Made by a program: the position numbers and the translations under genes. From NCBI RefSeq assembly GCF_009797025.1, contig NZ_CP047027.1, positions 3,410,001-3,474,000 on the forward strand: a stretch of DNA of 64,000 nt, read 5' to 3'. This DNA comes from Cellulophaga sp. L1A9 (GTDB lineage: Bacteria > Bacteroidota > Bacteroidia > Flavobacteriales > Flavobacteriaceae). Under the pieces are notes generated by a model. The model saw only the letters and a list, made by a program, of their open reading frames with translations. It was not told where the DNA came from and ran no database searches. This document shows positions 45,413 to 54,945 of this stretch, in pieces; the stretch's first letter is position 1, and every line of letters starts with the position of its first letter.

Positions 45413-46005
45413 TATTCAAAAATTTACAATTAAAAATTGATATAGAAGATACTCTTTTCAATACGCTTTATCCTCTACCCATAAAAAAGCTTTCTGAATG
45501 TCATTGGACACCAGTGGAAGTAGCCAAATTGGCCGCCGATTATTTGGTCGTTAAACCAAAGTGTAAAATTTTAGATATTGGCTCTGGGGCAGGAAAATTT
45601 TGTTTGGTAGGCGCTGCTTCCACACATGGTCTTTTTTATGGTGTGGAACAAAGAGAGGGACTTGTAAAGCTGTCTCAAAGAATTGCGAAAACACATCACA
45701 TAAAAAATGTGGAATTTATTCATTCTAACATTACAAAAATCTCTTTTTCGCAGTATGATTCCTTTTATTTTTATAATTCTTTTTATGAAAATATGGGAAA
45801 TTTTTTTGCCATTGATACAGCGATACCTCTTAAAGAAAAATTATATTTTACGTATTCAGAATACGTGAAAAATCAATTAAAAAAAACTCCTGTAGGAACA
45901 CGCCTTGTTACGTATTGGAGTGATTGGTTAGAAATTCCTGAAGGTTTTGATTTAGAACTAACAGCTTTTGACGGTAAACTTAACTTTTGGGAAAAGAAGT
46001 TTTGA
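45409..46005 (+). CDS. Class I SAM-dependent methyltransferase
   Basis: A 198-aa protein. Motif I CKILDIGSGAGKFCLVGA (about 54-71) and the acidic GVEQREG loop define a Rossmann methyltransferase. The YFYNSFYENM segment occupies the motif IV region. The substrate is unknown. It overlaps the GcvH-like gene (ATGA) and is 90 bp upstream of the oxoamine synthase gene. Confidence 0.85.
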   Translation: MIFKNLQLKIDIEDTLFNTLYPLPIKKLSECHWTPVEVAKLAADYLVVKPKCKILDIGSGAGKFCLVGAASTHGLFYGVEQREGLVKLSQRIAKTHHIKNVEFIHSNITKISFSQYDSFYFYNSFYENMGNFFAIDTAIPLKEKLYFTYSEYVKNQLKKTPVGTRLVTYWSDWLEIPEGFDLELTAFDGKLNFWEKKF

Positions 46006-46095
46006 TTAATTACTAGCTATTAAAAAGCCATGATTACCCATTTATTTGAAATCAAATAACATAAGAACATTCCGATTAATTTTTAAATATAATTT

Positions 46096-47337
46096 ATGAA
46101 TATACTTGAGAAACTACAAACACGACTTGGCCCATTAGGTGAACATGCACACTATGCTCATGGGTATTATGCGTACCCAAGACTTGAAGGGGAAATAAGT
46201 AATAAAATGATGTTTAATGGTGAAGAGAAATTAGTATGGAGTCTAAATAATTATCTAGGCTTAGCAAACCATCCAGAAGTAAGAATAGCCGATAACGAAG
46301 GTTCAAGACGTTATGGACTAGCCTATCCTATGGGAGCGAGAATGATGAGTGGTAATACAAAGCTCCACGAAAAATTTGAAGCTGAAATTTCTGAGTTCGT
46401 AGGTAAAGAAGATGCTTTCCTTTTAAACTATGGGTATCAAGGGATGGTATCTATAATTGATAGTTTGGTAGATAGAAATGATGTTATTGTATATGATGCA
46501 GAATCTCATGCTTGTATTCTTGATGGTGCACGGTTGCATATGGGAAAACGTTTTGTTTTTAAACATAACGATATTGAAGATTGTGAAAAACAATTACGTC
46601 GTGCTCAAAAAATAGTAGAAAAAACCAATGGGGCAATTTTAGTGATTACCGAAGGAGTTTTTGGCATGCGTGGTGATCAAGGGAAACTTAAAGAAATTAT
46701 AGCTTTAAAAGATACGTATAACTTTTCATTATTGGTAGATGATGCACATGGCATTGGCTGTATGGGAAAAACAGGTGCAGGAACAGGTGAAGCGCAAGGT
46801 GTGCAGGACGGCATTGATTTTTACTTTGGCACCTTTGCGAAATCATTTGCGGGAATAGGCGCATTTATGGCAAGTACTAAAGAAGCAATTATGTTCTTTA
46901 AATATAATATGCGGTCTCAAATATTTGCGAAAGCATTGCCTATGCCTATGGTTTTTGGGGCTTTAAAACGACTTGAATTAATACGTACACGACCTCTATT
47001 AAGAGAACGTTTATGGCGAACCACAGAAGCCTTACAAAAAGGATTAACTAATGCAGGATTTGATATAGGCAATACAAATTCGCCGATTACTCCAGTATAT
47101 TTAAATGGAACCATTGATGAAGCCACAGCCTTGGTGAGTGATTTACGTGAAAATCACCATATTTTTTGCTCTATGGTTGTGTATCCTGTGGTACCAAAAG
47201 GGATGATTATATTACGATTAATTCCAACCGCAGAACATACTTTAAAAGATGTTGAACGGACCATAAGCGTTTTCAGTGAAATAAAATTAAAATTGGTTGA
47301 TGGTCATTACAAACAAAAGGTTGAGATGACTATTTAA
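46096..47337 (+). CDS. Alpha-oxoamine synthase (PLP), serine palmitoyltransferase-like
   Basis: A 413-aa PLP enzyme of the AONS/KBL/SPT family. It has LNNYLGLANHPEV (about 50-62), the aldimine-stacking His in DAESHACILDGARLHMG, LLVDDAHGIGCMGKTGAG (about 212-229) and the Schiff-base Lys249 in GTFAKSFAGIGAF. It condenses an acyl thioester with an amino acid with loss of CO2. Resemblance to Bacteroidetes Spt enzymes and the lack of bio or tdh genes nearby favour a lipid or amino-ketone product over biotin or threonine metabolism. The following FabF-like enzyme may supply the acyl chain. Confidence 0.85.
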   Translation: MNILEKLQTRLGPLGEHAHYAHGYYAYPRLEGEISNKMMFNGEEKLVWSLNNYLGLANHPEVRIADNEGSRRYGLAYPMGARMMSGNTKLHEKFEAEISEFVGKEDAFLLNYGYQGMVSIIDSLVDRNDVIVYDAESHACILDGARLHMGKRFVFKHNDIEDCEKQLRRAQKIVEKTNGAILVITEGVFGMRGDQGKLKEIIALKDTYNFSLLVDDAHGIGCMGKTGAGTGEAQGVQDGIDFYFGTFAKSFAGIGAFMASTKEAIMFFKYNMRSQIFAKALPMPMVFGALKRLELIRTRPLLRERLWRTTEALQKGLTNAGFDIGNTNSPITPVYLNGTIDEATALVSDLRENHHIFCSMVVYPVVPKGMIILRLIPTAEHTLKDVERTISVFSEIKLKLVDGHYKQKVEMTI

Positions 47338-47358
47338 TAATCTATAAAATATTTTAAG

Positions 47359-48606
47359 ATGAGGCGAGTAGTAATAACGGGAGTAGGCGCTATCACTCCT
47401 ATAGGAAATGATGTAAAAAGCTATTGGAATAATTTACTTAATGGGGTGTCGGGAGCTGGTAAAATTTCCCGATTTGATACCACAAAATTTAAAACAGATT
47501 TTGCCTGTGAGCTAAAGGATTATGATGCTTTAAATTATTTTGATAAAAAACAAAGTCGAAAATTAGACCGATTTAATCAATATGGCCAGATAGCCGCAGA
47601 TGAAGCGATAAAAGATGCTAATTTATGTTTTGAGAAATTGGATACCGATAGAATTGGCGTCATTTTTTCAAGTGGGATAGGTGGCTTTGAAACCATAGAG
47701 AAAGATATCATAGCATTTAGTCAAGATCAATTTAATCCAAGATTTAATCCTTTTTTTATTACTAAAATCATAGCTAATAGTTTAGCGGGTTCTCTTTCTA
47801 TTAAATATGGTTTACGAGGTGTAAATACTTGTACAGTTACCGCTTGTTCTTCTTCGACTAATGGCCTAATTCAGGCATTTAATTATATTAGATGGGGAAA
47901 AGCAGATATAATTATATCTGGTGGTTCCGAAGCGCCTATCAACCAGTCAGCCGTTGGCGGGTTTAATGCTATGAAAGCCTTATCTACGAACAATGAAAAT
48001 TATAAAACGGCATCTAGACCATTTGACAAGACCCGTGATGGTTTTGTTCTTGGTGAGGGTGCAGGTGCATTAGTGGTAGAGAGTTTGGAAAGCGCACTAA
48101 AGCGAGATGCCAAAATATACGCCGAAATTATTGGTGGCGGGGAGACGGCCGATGCTTACCATATTACCAATACCCATCCTGAAGGAATAGGTGCATATCT
48201 GGCTATGAAAGAAGCGTTGAGAGAAGGCGGAATTTTACCAAAAGAAGTGACTTATATTAATGCACATGCTACTTCTACAGGTCCTGGAGATTTATCGGAA
48301 GCAAAAGCCATTGAAACGCTCTTTAAGGATAGTTTGGACACTATTACTATTAGCGGAACAAAGTCTATGACAGGACATCTCTTGGGGGGTACTGGTGCCA
48401 TTGAAGCAATAGCGACTTGCCTCTCAATACATACAGATTTGATTCCACCCACCATGAATACAAAAGTAATGGATGCTGCAATCACTCCAGATTTTAAGGT
48501 GACACTTGGAGCGAAAACAAGTAAAACTGTGGAGTATGCTTTGAGTAACAATTTTGGATTCGGAGGCCATTGTGCCGCTGTGTTATTTAAAAAATATAAT
48601 GAATAA
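47359..48606 (+). CDS. Beta-ketoacyl-ACP synthase II-type enzyme (FabF-like)
   Basis: A 415-aa thiolase-fold condensing enzyme: active Cys163 in TACSSSTNGL, His in YINAHATSTG (about 303), the GTKSMTGHLLGGTGAIEA loop with the second His (about 340), and the C-terminal NNFGFGGH. All catalytic residues of FabF are present. It lies 21 bp after the oxoamine synthase gene and ends at a terminator, so it is the last gene of the cluster. It is probably a dedicated second copy, not the housekeeping fabF, since no fab or acp genes are near. Confidence 0.9.
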   Translation: MRRVVITGVGAITPIGNDVKSYWNNLLNGVSGAGKISRFDTTKFKTDFACELKDYDALNYFDKKQSRKLDRFNQYGQIAADEAIKDANLCFEKLDTDRIGVIFSSGIGGFETIEKDIIAFSQDQFNPRFNPFFITKIIANSLAGSLSIKYGLRGVNTCTVTACSSSTNGLIQAFNYIRWGKADIIISGGSEAPINQSAVGGFNAMKALSTNNENYKTASRPFDKTRDGFVLGEGAGALVVESLESALKRDAKIYAEIIGGGETADAYHITNTHPEGIGAYLAMKEALREGGILPKEVTYINAHATSTGPGDLSEAKAIETLFKDSLDTITISGTKSMTGHLLGGTGAIEAIATCLSIHTDLIPPTMNTKVMDAAITPDFKVTLGAKTSKTVEYALSNNFGFGGHCAAVLFKKYNE

Positions 48607-48611
48607 ATAAG

Positions 48612-48658
48612 GCAGGAAGACTATTATTTATGATATAGCCTTCCTGCTCTTTTTATTT
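48612..48658. terminator. Intrinsic terminator after the FabF-like gene
   Basis: GCAGGAAG (48612-48619) pairs with CTTCCTGC (48640-48647), with an inner CTAT/ATAG, followed by TCTTTTTATTT. It lies between convergent genes; on the minus strand the A/T context is weaker. Confidence 0.82.
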
Positions 48659-48669
48659 TATGTAATTCC

Positions 48670-50319
48670 TTATAAATTTTCTTTAGCTTTTTTAATGGCG
48701 GTATGTATATCTTCAACAACAAGATCGCTTTCTATACATAAAAAAACCTCGTTTTTTTCAAAATCTTTTCTCAAGTCTTTTCCAATACCGGAAATTATAA
48801 CTTTTATTTTCCGTGCCTTATAGGTTTTTATTATTTCTTTAATGCTCTGGTATCCTGTAGCATCTATTAATGGAACGTAGCGCATTCTTATAATAATTAC
48901 TTTAGGCTGAAAATGTGTATTGGTAATGGTTTCTTGAAATTGTCTGGCTGCTCCAAAAAATAGAGGTCCGTTAATTTCATATAAAATAACTCCCTTAGGG
49001 ATATCTAGCATTTCTTCGTCAAAAAGATGTTCATCACTACCAATTTCGGATGAAAATCCTTTAATCTTAACAGATTCACTCATTCTTTTCATAAACATAA
49101 AACTGGATAATACGATTCCAATTTCTATGGCAATAACCAAATCAAAGATTACCGTAAGAAAGAACGTGGTTAATAAAATAATGACATCCATTCTATTGCC
49201 TTTTAGAATAGATTTAAATTGTTTCCACTCACTCATGTGGTAGGCTACAACCATTAAAATCCCAGCAAGACATGGCATAGGTATTAATTTTGCATAGGGA
49301 GCAAATAAAAGCATAATAGCTAATAGCACTAAAGCATGAACGATCCCTGCAATAGGTGTTCGTCCTCCATTTTTTACATTGGTTGCAGTTCTCGCTATAG
49401 CGCCTGTAGCGGGAATTCCACCGAAGAGAGATGACATTATATTTGCCGCTCCTTGTGCTACCAATTCCATATTTGTACGGTGTTTTCCTCCAATCATAGA
49501 ATCTGAAACTACAGCAGAAAGGAGAGACTCGATACTCCCTAATATGGCAATGGCAAATGCCGGTTGAATAAGTGCTTTAATCGTCTCGAAATTAACCTCT
49601 GGAATATGAGGAAGCCCTAATTTATTAGGAATTGTCCCAAAATTACTTTCAATAGTATCTACAGGAATATCAAACAATACCACAGCTAGAGTAGATAATA
49701 ATATGGCAACGATAGATCCAGGGACCTTTTTAACTAATTTTTGGAAATAAAGTGTAATAAATATAGTGGCGATAGCAATAGCAATAGCATACCAGTTTAT
49801 ACGGTCAAAATTGCTAAAATATACCATCCATTTAGCTATAAAATCAGCGGGAACTTTAGCGATATGGAGGCCAAAAAAATCATTGATTTGAGTAGAAAAA
49901 ATAATAAGGGCAATACCACTTGTAAAACCTACAATAAGAGAATAAGGGATGTATTTGAGTAAATTTCCAAGCCGTGCCAATCCAAAACCAATAATGATAA
50001 AACCAGCCATAAAAGTAGCAATGGTTAAGCCATCTGTTCCGTATTGTTGCACAATACCATAAACAATTACAATAAAAGCACCTGTTGGCCCACCTATTTG
50101 TACCCTGCTACCTCCAAATGTAGAAATAATGATACCTGCTATAATTGCAGTTAAGATTCCTTTTTCAGGAGAAACACCAGAGGCAATAGCAAAGGCAATA
50201 GCCAATGGTAGCGCAACAATCCCTACAATTAATCCCGAAAGGATATCTTTAATTAAGGTTTCTTTTGAGATGCCTTGTTTTAAAAGAGAAAATAATTTGG
50301 GTGTAAATTCTTTACGCAT
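48670..50319 (-). CDS. SulP-family anion transporter with STAS domain
   Basis: A 549-aa protein with about ten to twelve TM helices (about 20-400; SGLIVGIVALPLAIAFAIASGVSPEKG, IGGPTGAFIVIVYGI, conserved GGIPATGAIARTATN) and a C-terminal STAS domain (about 430-545; VILYEINGPLFFGAA, PLIDATGYQSIKEI). It transports sulfate, bicarbonate or another anion; the sequence alone does not decide which. No carbonic anhydrase or sulfate assimilation gene lies nearby. Confidence 0.92.
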   Translation of the reverse strand: MRKEFTPKLFSLLKQGISKETLIKDILSGLIVGIVALPLAIAFAIASGVSPEKGILTAIIAGIIISTFGGSRVQIGGPTGAFIVIVYGIVQQYGTDGLTIATFMAGFIIIGFGLARLGNLLKYIPYSLIVGFTSGIALIIFSTQINDFFGLHIAKVPADFIAKWMVYFSNFDRINWYAIAIAIATIFITLYFQKLVKKVPGSIVAILLSTLAVVLFDIPVDTIESNFGTIPNKLGLPHIPEVNFETIKALIQPAFAIAILGSIESLLSAVVSDSMIGGKHRTNMELVAQGAANIMSSLFGGIPATGAIARTATNVKNGGRTPIAGIVHALVLLAIMLLFAPYAKLIPMPCLAGILMVVAYHMSEWKQFKSILKGNRMDVIILLTTFFLTVIFDLVIAIEIGIVLSSFMFMKRMSESVKIKGFSSEIGSDEHLFDEEMLDIPKGVILYEINGPLFFGAARQFQETITNTHFQPKVIIIRMRYVPLIDATGYQSIKEIIKTYKARKIKVIISGIGKDLRKDFEKNEVFLCIESDLVVEDIHTAIKKAKENL

Positions 50320-50362
50320 TATTTTACAAGTTATTTTTTTTAGTTACGTTGCTCTTAAGGTT

Positions 50363-50749
50363 TTATTCTACTTTATTATTTGGTCTATAATCAATAGTCA
50401 TATTCAATAAAATAGCTCTTGCAATACGCATTAAAGGAATTTGTAACATAAAACTAAAGAGTACAATAAATGGAAATATAAATTTGAAAAAGCTATGCAT
50501 GCTATGTACGACTAATCCCAAAGAAATTAATGGGATGAAAATAAGAAGTACAATAGGATAGCTAATCCATAAGGCAGCAGAATAAAATCCAGGCTCAAGC
50601 TTAAAATCTTGTTTACAATGAGGACAATTATCGGGCATCTTTAAGATGTCTTTAACTACAAATAATCCGGGATTATAAAATAAATTTCCAATTTGACAAC
50701 GTGGACATTTTAATTTTAAAATACTATAACTTTTGGTTCCTTTTTTCAT
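50363..50749 (-). CDS. DUF983 membrane protein
   Basis: A 128-aa protein with two Cys pairs (CPRC at about 14-17 and CPHC at about 42-45) in an N-terminal zinc-ribbon-like part and two TM helices (about 55-75 and 85-105). This is the DUF983 plan common in Bacteroidota, of unknown function. It lies between icd and the SulP gene. Confidence 0.85.
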   Translation of the reverse strand: MKKGTKSYSILKLKCPRCQIGNLFYNPGLFVVKDILKMPDNCPHCKQDFKLEPGFYSAALWISYPIVLLIFIPLISLGLVVHSMHSFFKFIFPFIVLFSFMLQIPLMRIARAILLNMTIDYRPNNKVE

Positions 50750-50792
50750 CTACTACCTTCTATTTGATGCAAACTATTTTGTGCTGATGAAT

Positions 50793-52013
50793 TTACATAT
50801 TATTCACAATAGCTTTTCCAAATTCAGAACATTTAAGCAGTGTGGCACCGTTCATTAATCTTTCAAAATCATAGGTTACTGTTTTTTTCTGAATAGCTCC
50901 CTTTAACCCTTTGACGATAAGGTCTGCAGCTTCTTGCCATCCCAAATATTCTAACATCATTACGCCAGATAGGATTTCAGAAGAAGGATTTACTTTATCT
51001 AGATCTTTATATTTTGGTGCTGTTCCGTGGGTCGCTTCAAATATAGAAACTCCTGTATTGTAATTTATATTGGCACCTGGTGCAATTCCTATCCCACCTA
51101 CAATAGCAGCTAAAGCATCAGAAATATAATCCCCATTTAAGTTTAAGGTAGCAATAACATCATATTGTTCCGGTCTCAGTATTATTTGTTGTAGAAATGC
51201 ATCGGCGATAACATCTTTGATAATTACCTGATGTCCGTTTTTAGTAAGTACCTGCCAAGGACCTCCTTCATAGTCTTTTGCGGCAAACTCATCTTTAGCC
51301 AATTGATACCCCCATTCCTTGAATTTCCCTTCAGTGAATTTCATAATATTTCCTTTATGGACAATGGTCACGGAATCTCTATTATTGTCTATGGCATATT
51401 GAATGGCTGCTCTCACTAAACGTTCTGTACCTTCTTTTGAAACGGGTTTAATTCCTATAGATACCGTATCAGGAAACCGAATGGCAGTTACGCCCATTTC
51501 ATTGATGAGGAAGTTCTTTATTTTTTCTAATTCAGGCGTACCATTCAGCCATTCTATTCCTGCGTAAATATCTTCCGTGTTTTCTCTAAAGATGACCATG
51601 TCTACTTTTTCAGGAGCTTTAACAGGAGAAGGTACCCCTTCATACCATTTAACAGGTCTTACGCAAGCGTATAAATCTAATTGTTGGCGTAATGCTACAT
51701 TAAGAGATCGCATACCACCACCTATTGGCGTGGTTAATGGACCTTTAATAGCTACCAGATATTTTGAAATACTGTCAATAGTCTCTTTTGGTAACCATTC
51801 TCCAGTTTTTTTAAAGGCTTTTTCACCGGCATATACTTCTTTCCATTTAATTGCTCTGTTATCACCATATGCTTTTTGAACGGCTGTATCAATGACTAAT
51901 TTTGTGGCTTTCCAAATATCTGGACCCGTGCCATCTCCTTCAATAAATGGGATCGTAGGAGTGTTTGGAACATTTAATTTGCCGTCAATAAGACTAATTT
52001 TACTTTCATTCAT
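50793..52013 (-). CDS. icd: Isocitrate dehydrogenase (NADP+)
   Basis: A 406-aa enzyme oxidising isocitrate to 2-oxoglutarate. It has the substrate loop [19 protein letters not shown] with the regulatory Ser (about 103), [14 protein letters not shown], and [19 protein letters not shown], whose Lys-Tyr pair marks NADP+ use as in E. coli Icd. It is homodimeric in the family. It is divergent from a Crp/Fnr gene, with a shared palindrome at 52068-52081 and a consensus -7 box at 52039-52046. Confidence 0.95.
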   Translation of the reverse strand: MNESKISLIDGKLNVPNTPTIPFIEGDGTGPDIWKATKLVIDTAVQKAYGDNRAIKWKEVYAGEKAFKKTGEWLPKETIDSISKYLVAIKGPLTTPIGGGMRSLNVALRQQLDLYACVRPVKWYEGVPSPVKAPEKVDMVIFRENTEDIYAGIEWLNGTPELEKIKNFLINEMGVTAIRFPDTVSIGIKPVSKEGTERLVRAAIQYAIDNNRDSVTIVHKGNIMKFTEGKFKEWGYQLAKDEFAAKDYEGGPWQVLTKNGHQVIIKDVIADAFLQQIILRPEQYDVIATLNLNGDYISDALAAIVGGIGIAPGANINYNTGVSIFEATHGTAPKYKDLDKVNPSSEILSGVMMLEYLGWQEAADLIVKGLKGAIQKKTVTYDFERLMNGATLLKCSEFGKAIVNNM

Positions 52014-52038
52014 AGTTTACAATACCTTAAATTGAATA

Positions 52039-52110
52039 CAAATATACGATAAATGTTATTTTTAAACATAACATATGTTATATTTTTATATTGTTTTTAG
52101 TATATATTTG
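52039..52110. promoter_or_regulatory. Divergent icd / Crp-Fnr promoter with a central 14-bp palindrome
   Basis: The palindrome ATAAC-ATAT-GTTAT (52068-52081) sits exactly midway between two consensus boxes: TATATTTG for the plus strand (52103-52110) and, on the minus strand, TATATTTG (52039-52046). Each box starts 28.5 bp from the centre. The plus-strand start would be at or next to the ATG at 52115, implying a nearly leaderless mRNA. Confidence 0.65.
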
Positions 52111-52114
52111 TTGC

Positions 52115-52810
52115 ATGAAAAATTTGTATTCGCAATTTGATTTTCAGAGTAATCTGCTTTTTGAAGCATTGACTTCTGATGAAAAAAAAATAGTATATAA
52201 TGCAATGGAACCTTTATTCATAAAAAAAGGAAGTCTCTTATTTTATGAAGAAGGGGTACCAACGGGAATCTTTCAAATTGAAAAGGGAAAAGCAAAAAAA
52301 ATAAAAAGAGGTTTTTCAGGTACAGAACAGATATTTTATATTTACACAGCTGGAGATGTACTTGGGTATCACGCACTATTTGGTGAGGAACGTTACCAGG
52401 ATTCATGTGAAGCTTTGGAAGATTTAGAAGTAAATTTTATAGCTAAGGATGTTTTTCTTCAACTTTTACAAAATATTCCCGCTTTACAGCAAACCTTTAT
52501 TAAGAACATTGGTCATGAATTTGGGGTGTTAGCTAATATTATAGCGTTGCTTGCCCAAAAGAATCAAAATTCCCGACTAGCTGTTAACTTACTTATTTTA
52601 GAAAATAGATTTAAGAAGCATAATAAAGAAGGGGGTATTGATTTAACACGTGAAGATTTAGCCAATATCATTGGTACTTCAATTGAAAGCTTGGGAAGGA
52701 GTCTCAAACAATTTAAAGATGAGGGGATTATTGAAGTAAATAAAAGAGTTATTCATATTATAAACAAGGATAAAATTTCACAACTTCTTAATCTTGATTT
52801 AACCCTTTAA
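52115..52810 (+). CDS. Crp/Fnr-family regulator
   Basis: A 231-aa paralogue of the 43884-44564 regulator with the same sensor region (GIFQIEKGKAKKIKRGFSGTEQIFYIYTAGDVLGY), dimer helix and winged helix. Recognition residues IESLGR (190-195) keep Glu and Arg. One Cys (in DSCEA) is present, which is not enough for an iron-sulfur cluster. ATG 52115 is preferred to 52091 because the -7 box overlaps the longer start. It shares a symmetric control region with icd. Confidence 0.9.
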   Translation: MKNLYSQFDFQSNLLFEALTSDEKKIVYNAMEPLFIKKGSLLFYEEGVPTGIFQIEKGKAKKIKRGFSGTEQIFYIYTAGDVLGYHALFGEERYQDSCEALEDLEVNFIAKDVFLQLLQNIPALQQTFIKNIGHEFGVLANIIALLAQKNQNSRLAVNLLILENRFKKHNKEGGIDLTREDLANIIGTSIESLGRSLKQFKDEGIIEVNKRVIHIINKDKISQLLNLDLTL

Positions 52811-53025
52811 AAGTAATATTCTTGGTTTGATACAATATATCAACAACTAAATTTAAAAATGGCCTAGGTGCGTATTGCAGGCTACTAGTAGTTTACTTCT
52901 TCTTCTTAAATTTCATGTAAGATAGTGTAGCGACTAGATGAGATGCACTAATAGTGGAGTAGTGCCGTGCATTTTAATAAAGGCCTACTAGAAGATAATT
53001 GGAGGAATGCTAATCATAGAAAAAC

Positions 53026-53054
53026 AATAAACCACCTTTTTAAGGTGGTTTATT
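53026..53054. terminator. Bidirectional terminator between convergent genes
   Basis: AATAAACCACCTT (53026-53038) and its exact complement (53042-53054) around a TTT loop. T and A runs flank both sides, between the Crp/Fnr gene and the 53086 gene. Confidence 0.85.
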
Positions 53055-53085
53055 TAAGGTTAATTGAGGAGAAAATTATTCTTCC

Positions 53086-53775
53086 TTAGTTTTTATTTTC
53101 TAATTTATCTAATCTTTTTTGTAGCTCAATATATTTAGAATCAAGTGCTTCTAGCTTTTTAAGCTTCTTTTCTTGAAGAATAATATATAAGGTTAGTTCT
53201 TCAATCTTTTTAAGAAGGTTCATATCCATTTCACCTTGCATTACACCATGTTGCTCAAATTCTTTAGCAGATGGTATTTCAGGAAGATGGCTATTTTCTT
53301 TTATATAATTTTCTAGGTCTTCAATGCTTCTAAGCTTGTAATCTTCTTTAAAGACATAATCAGGAGCAGGAACGCTAAGGTCTATTTTAACTTCTTCTGC
53401 ATGAATATTGCCTTTAACGGTTAACTTCATATCTGGATTTGTAGTTCCAATACCCACATTTCCATTTAATCGAGCAATACTAATTGCATTATTATCATTA
53501 GAAACATCTGTGGTATTCACATTATTAACACCAATATTTAAAATATTATTAGCTCCATCATAGTTTAAAAAAGCACCTTGAAGGTTGTTTTGTGTAAACC
53601 GTAAATATCTAGAAGTATTTAAGCCATAGATAGTTACATCGCCTTCATTGATTTGAAGTTTGCTGCTTGGAGTTGCTGTTCCAACACCTACATTTCCATT
53701 AACAGGAAATATATTTTGAGCTTTAACGCCCAGGCTTATTCCAATTAATAATATGGGTAAGATAATTTTTTTCAT
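53086..53775 (-). CDS. Exported tail-fibre-like protein
   Basis: A 229-aa protein with a signal peptide (MKKIILPILLIGISLGVKAQ). It has two beta-helix style repeats (VNGNVGVGTATPSSKLQI and LNGNVGIGTTNPDMKLTV) and a conserved C-terminal part (PAPDYVFKEDYKLRSIEDLENYI, HLPEIPSAKE, GEMDMNLLKKIEELTLYII) ending in a coiled coil. This is a very common secreted family in Flavobacteriia, related to phage-type trimeric fibres with chaperone-like ends. It lies 42 bp after the repeat lipoprotein gene; the two may form one surface structure. Confidence 0.8.
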   Translation of the reverse strand: MKKIILPILLIGISLGVKAQNIFPVNGNVGVGTATPSSKLQINEGDVTIYGLNTSRYLRFTQNNLQGAFLNYDGANNILNIGVNNVNTTDVSNDNNAISIARLNGNVGIGTTNPDMKLTVKGNIHAEEVKIDLSVPAPDYVFKEDYKLRSIEDLENYIKENSHLPEIPSAKEFEQHGVMQGEMDMNLLKKIEELTLYIILQEKKLKKLEALDSKYIELQKRLDKLENKN

Positions 53776-53817
53776 AATATATTATTTTCAGTTTTTAACG
53801 CTTTGATTTTAAAAACT

Positions 53818-54945
53818 TTAGTTGCTTCTTTTTAAGACAAGATACGCAATACCACTAGCAGAAAACGCTCCATCTACCTCAGAACTAAACCTTATTCCTA
53901 GATTAATTTCTTCTTCTGGAAGCTCATTAAAAATATCGTTAGATCTTAATGCTTCTTTTAAACTTAATAGGTTATTGGTTCTAATTAATGAATTATTAAT
54001 GCCTGTGCTACCGGTAAGATTGTAAAGTTCTACTAAGGCAAAGTTAGAAGAGTTACTTACATATGGATCAGATTCAAAAAAGATGGAACTAACATTATCA
54101 AAATTTCTTTTGTCGAAACTTATACCAGAAATAATAATAGGTGTATCACTTGAGGTAGTAGCTGCAGTACCTATGCCTTCCACTATTTTTAATCTAATTT
54201 CTTCATTAATGATACCATCTAATCCATTACATACGTACTTCGTTATTTCAATTTCGGCCTCATCTAAGATTTGATTTCCATTTGCATCTAATCCTGTATC
54301 TATTTTAATTCCCCCATTTTCACAAAAAGTTCCGGCAGGTTCATCTGTAATATTAATAAGGCTTAGACTGCTACTTTGGTCAAAACAAGCATATGTCGTG
54401 TATTCTACCTCAAGGTCATTTAATACGCCATCATTATTAACATCTATCCCATAATCAACCTTTAAACCACCATTGGCACAAGTAGCACCTGAATTTTCAT
54501 TGGTAATTCTGGTTAATCCGTTATTGTCGCCGTTTATTCCATTACAAATATATGCAGACGATGTTATTTCTGTTTCTTCAAGATTTCCATTTTCATTTAG
54601 ATCTAAACCTGAATTTATTTTAATACCTCCATTTGCACAGTTGGCCCCTGCAGGCTCTGTTATTACCGTGGTTAGACTAGTAGTTCCATTGATCCCATTA
54701 CACACATACCTTGTGTTTTGAACTTCACCACTCTCTAGTATTCCATTAGCGTTACTATCTACTCCAGTTTCAATCTTTATACCTCCATTTTCACAATTGC
54801 CTCCAGGAGCTTCATCAGAGATATTTATCAAACTAGTAGAACCGTTAGAACCATTAGACCCTTCTGAACCTGCAGGACCTTGGTCGCCTTCACACGCTAT
54901 AAAAAGTATGGATACAATGAAATATAATAGATGTACTTTTTTCAT
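53818..54945 (-). CDS. Surface lipoprotein with four DUF7151-like repeats
   Basis: A 375-aa lipoprotein (MKKVHLLYFIVSILFIAC, lipobox Cys about 18) with a short collagen-like GDQGPAGSEGSNGSNGS spacer and four repeats of about 48 residues. Each repeat follows the pattern C-x-N-G-G-[IL]-K-[IV] ... G-[LVI]-D-x-N-x-[NG] ... E-[VI] ... [YC]-x-C. The D-x-N-x-[NDG] loops resemble calcium-binding sites and the paired Cys may form disulfides. A C-terminal beta domain (about 255-375) follows. The frame could start at 54987; 54945 gives the lipoprotein signal. Confidence 0.8.
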   Translation of the reverse strand: MKKVHLLYFIVSILFIACEGDQGPAGSEGSNGSNGSTSLINISDEAPGGNCENGGIKIETGVDSNANGILESGEVQNTRYVCNGINGTTSLTTVITEPAGANCANGGIKINSGLDLNENGNLEETEITSSAYICNGINGDNNGLTRITNENSGATCANGGLKVDYGIDVNNDGVLNDLEVEYTTYACFDQSSSLSLINITDEPAGTFCENGGIKIDTGLDANGNQILDEAEIEITKYVCNGLDGIINEEIRLKIVEGIGTAATTSSDTPIIISGISFDKRNFDNVSSIFFESDPYVSNSSNFALVELYNLTGSTGINNSLIRTNNLLSLKEALRSNDIFNELPEEEINLGIRFSSEVDGAFSASGIAYLVLKRSN

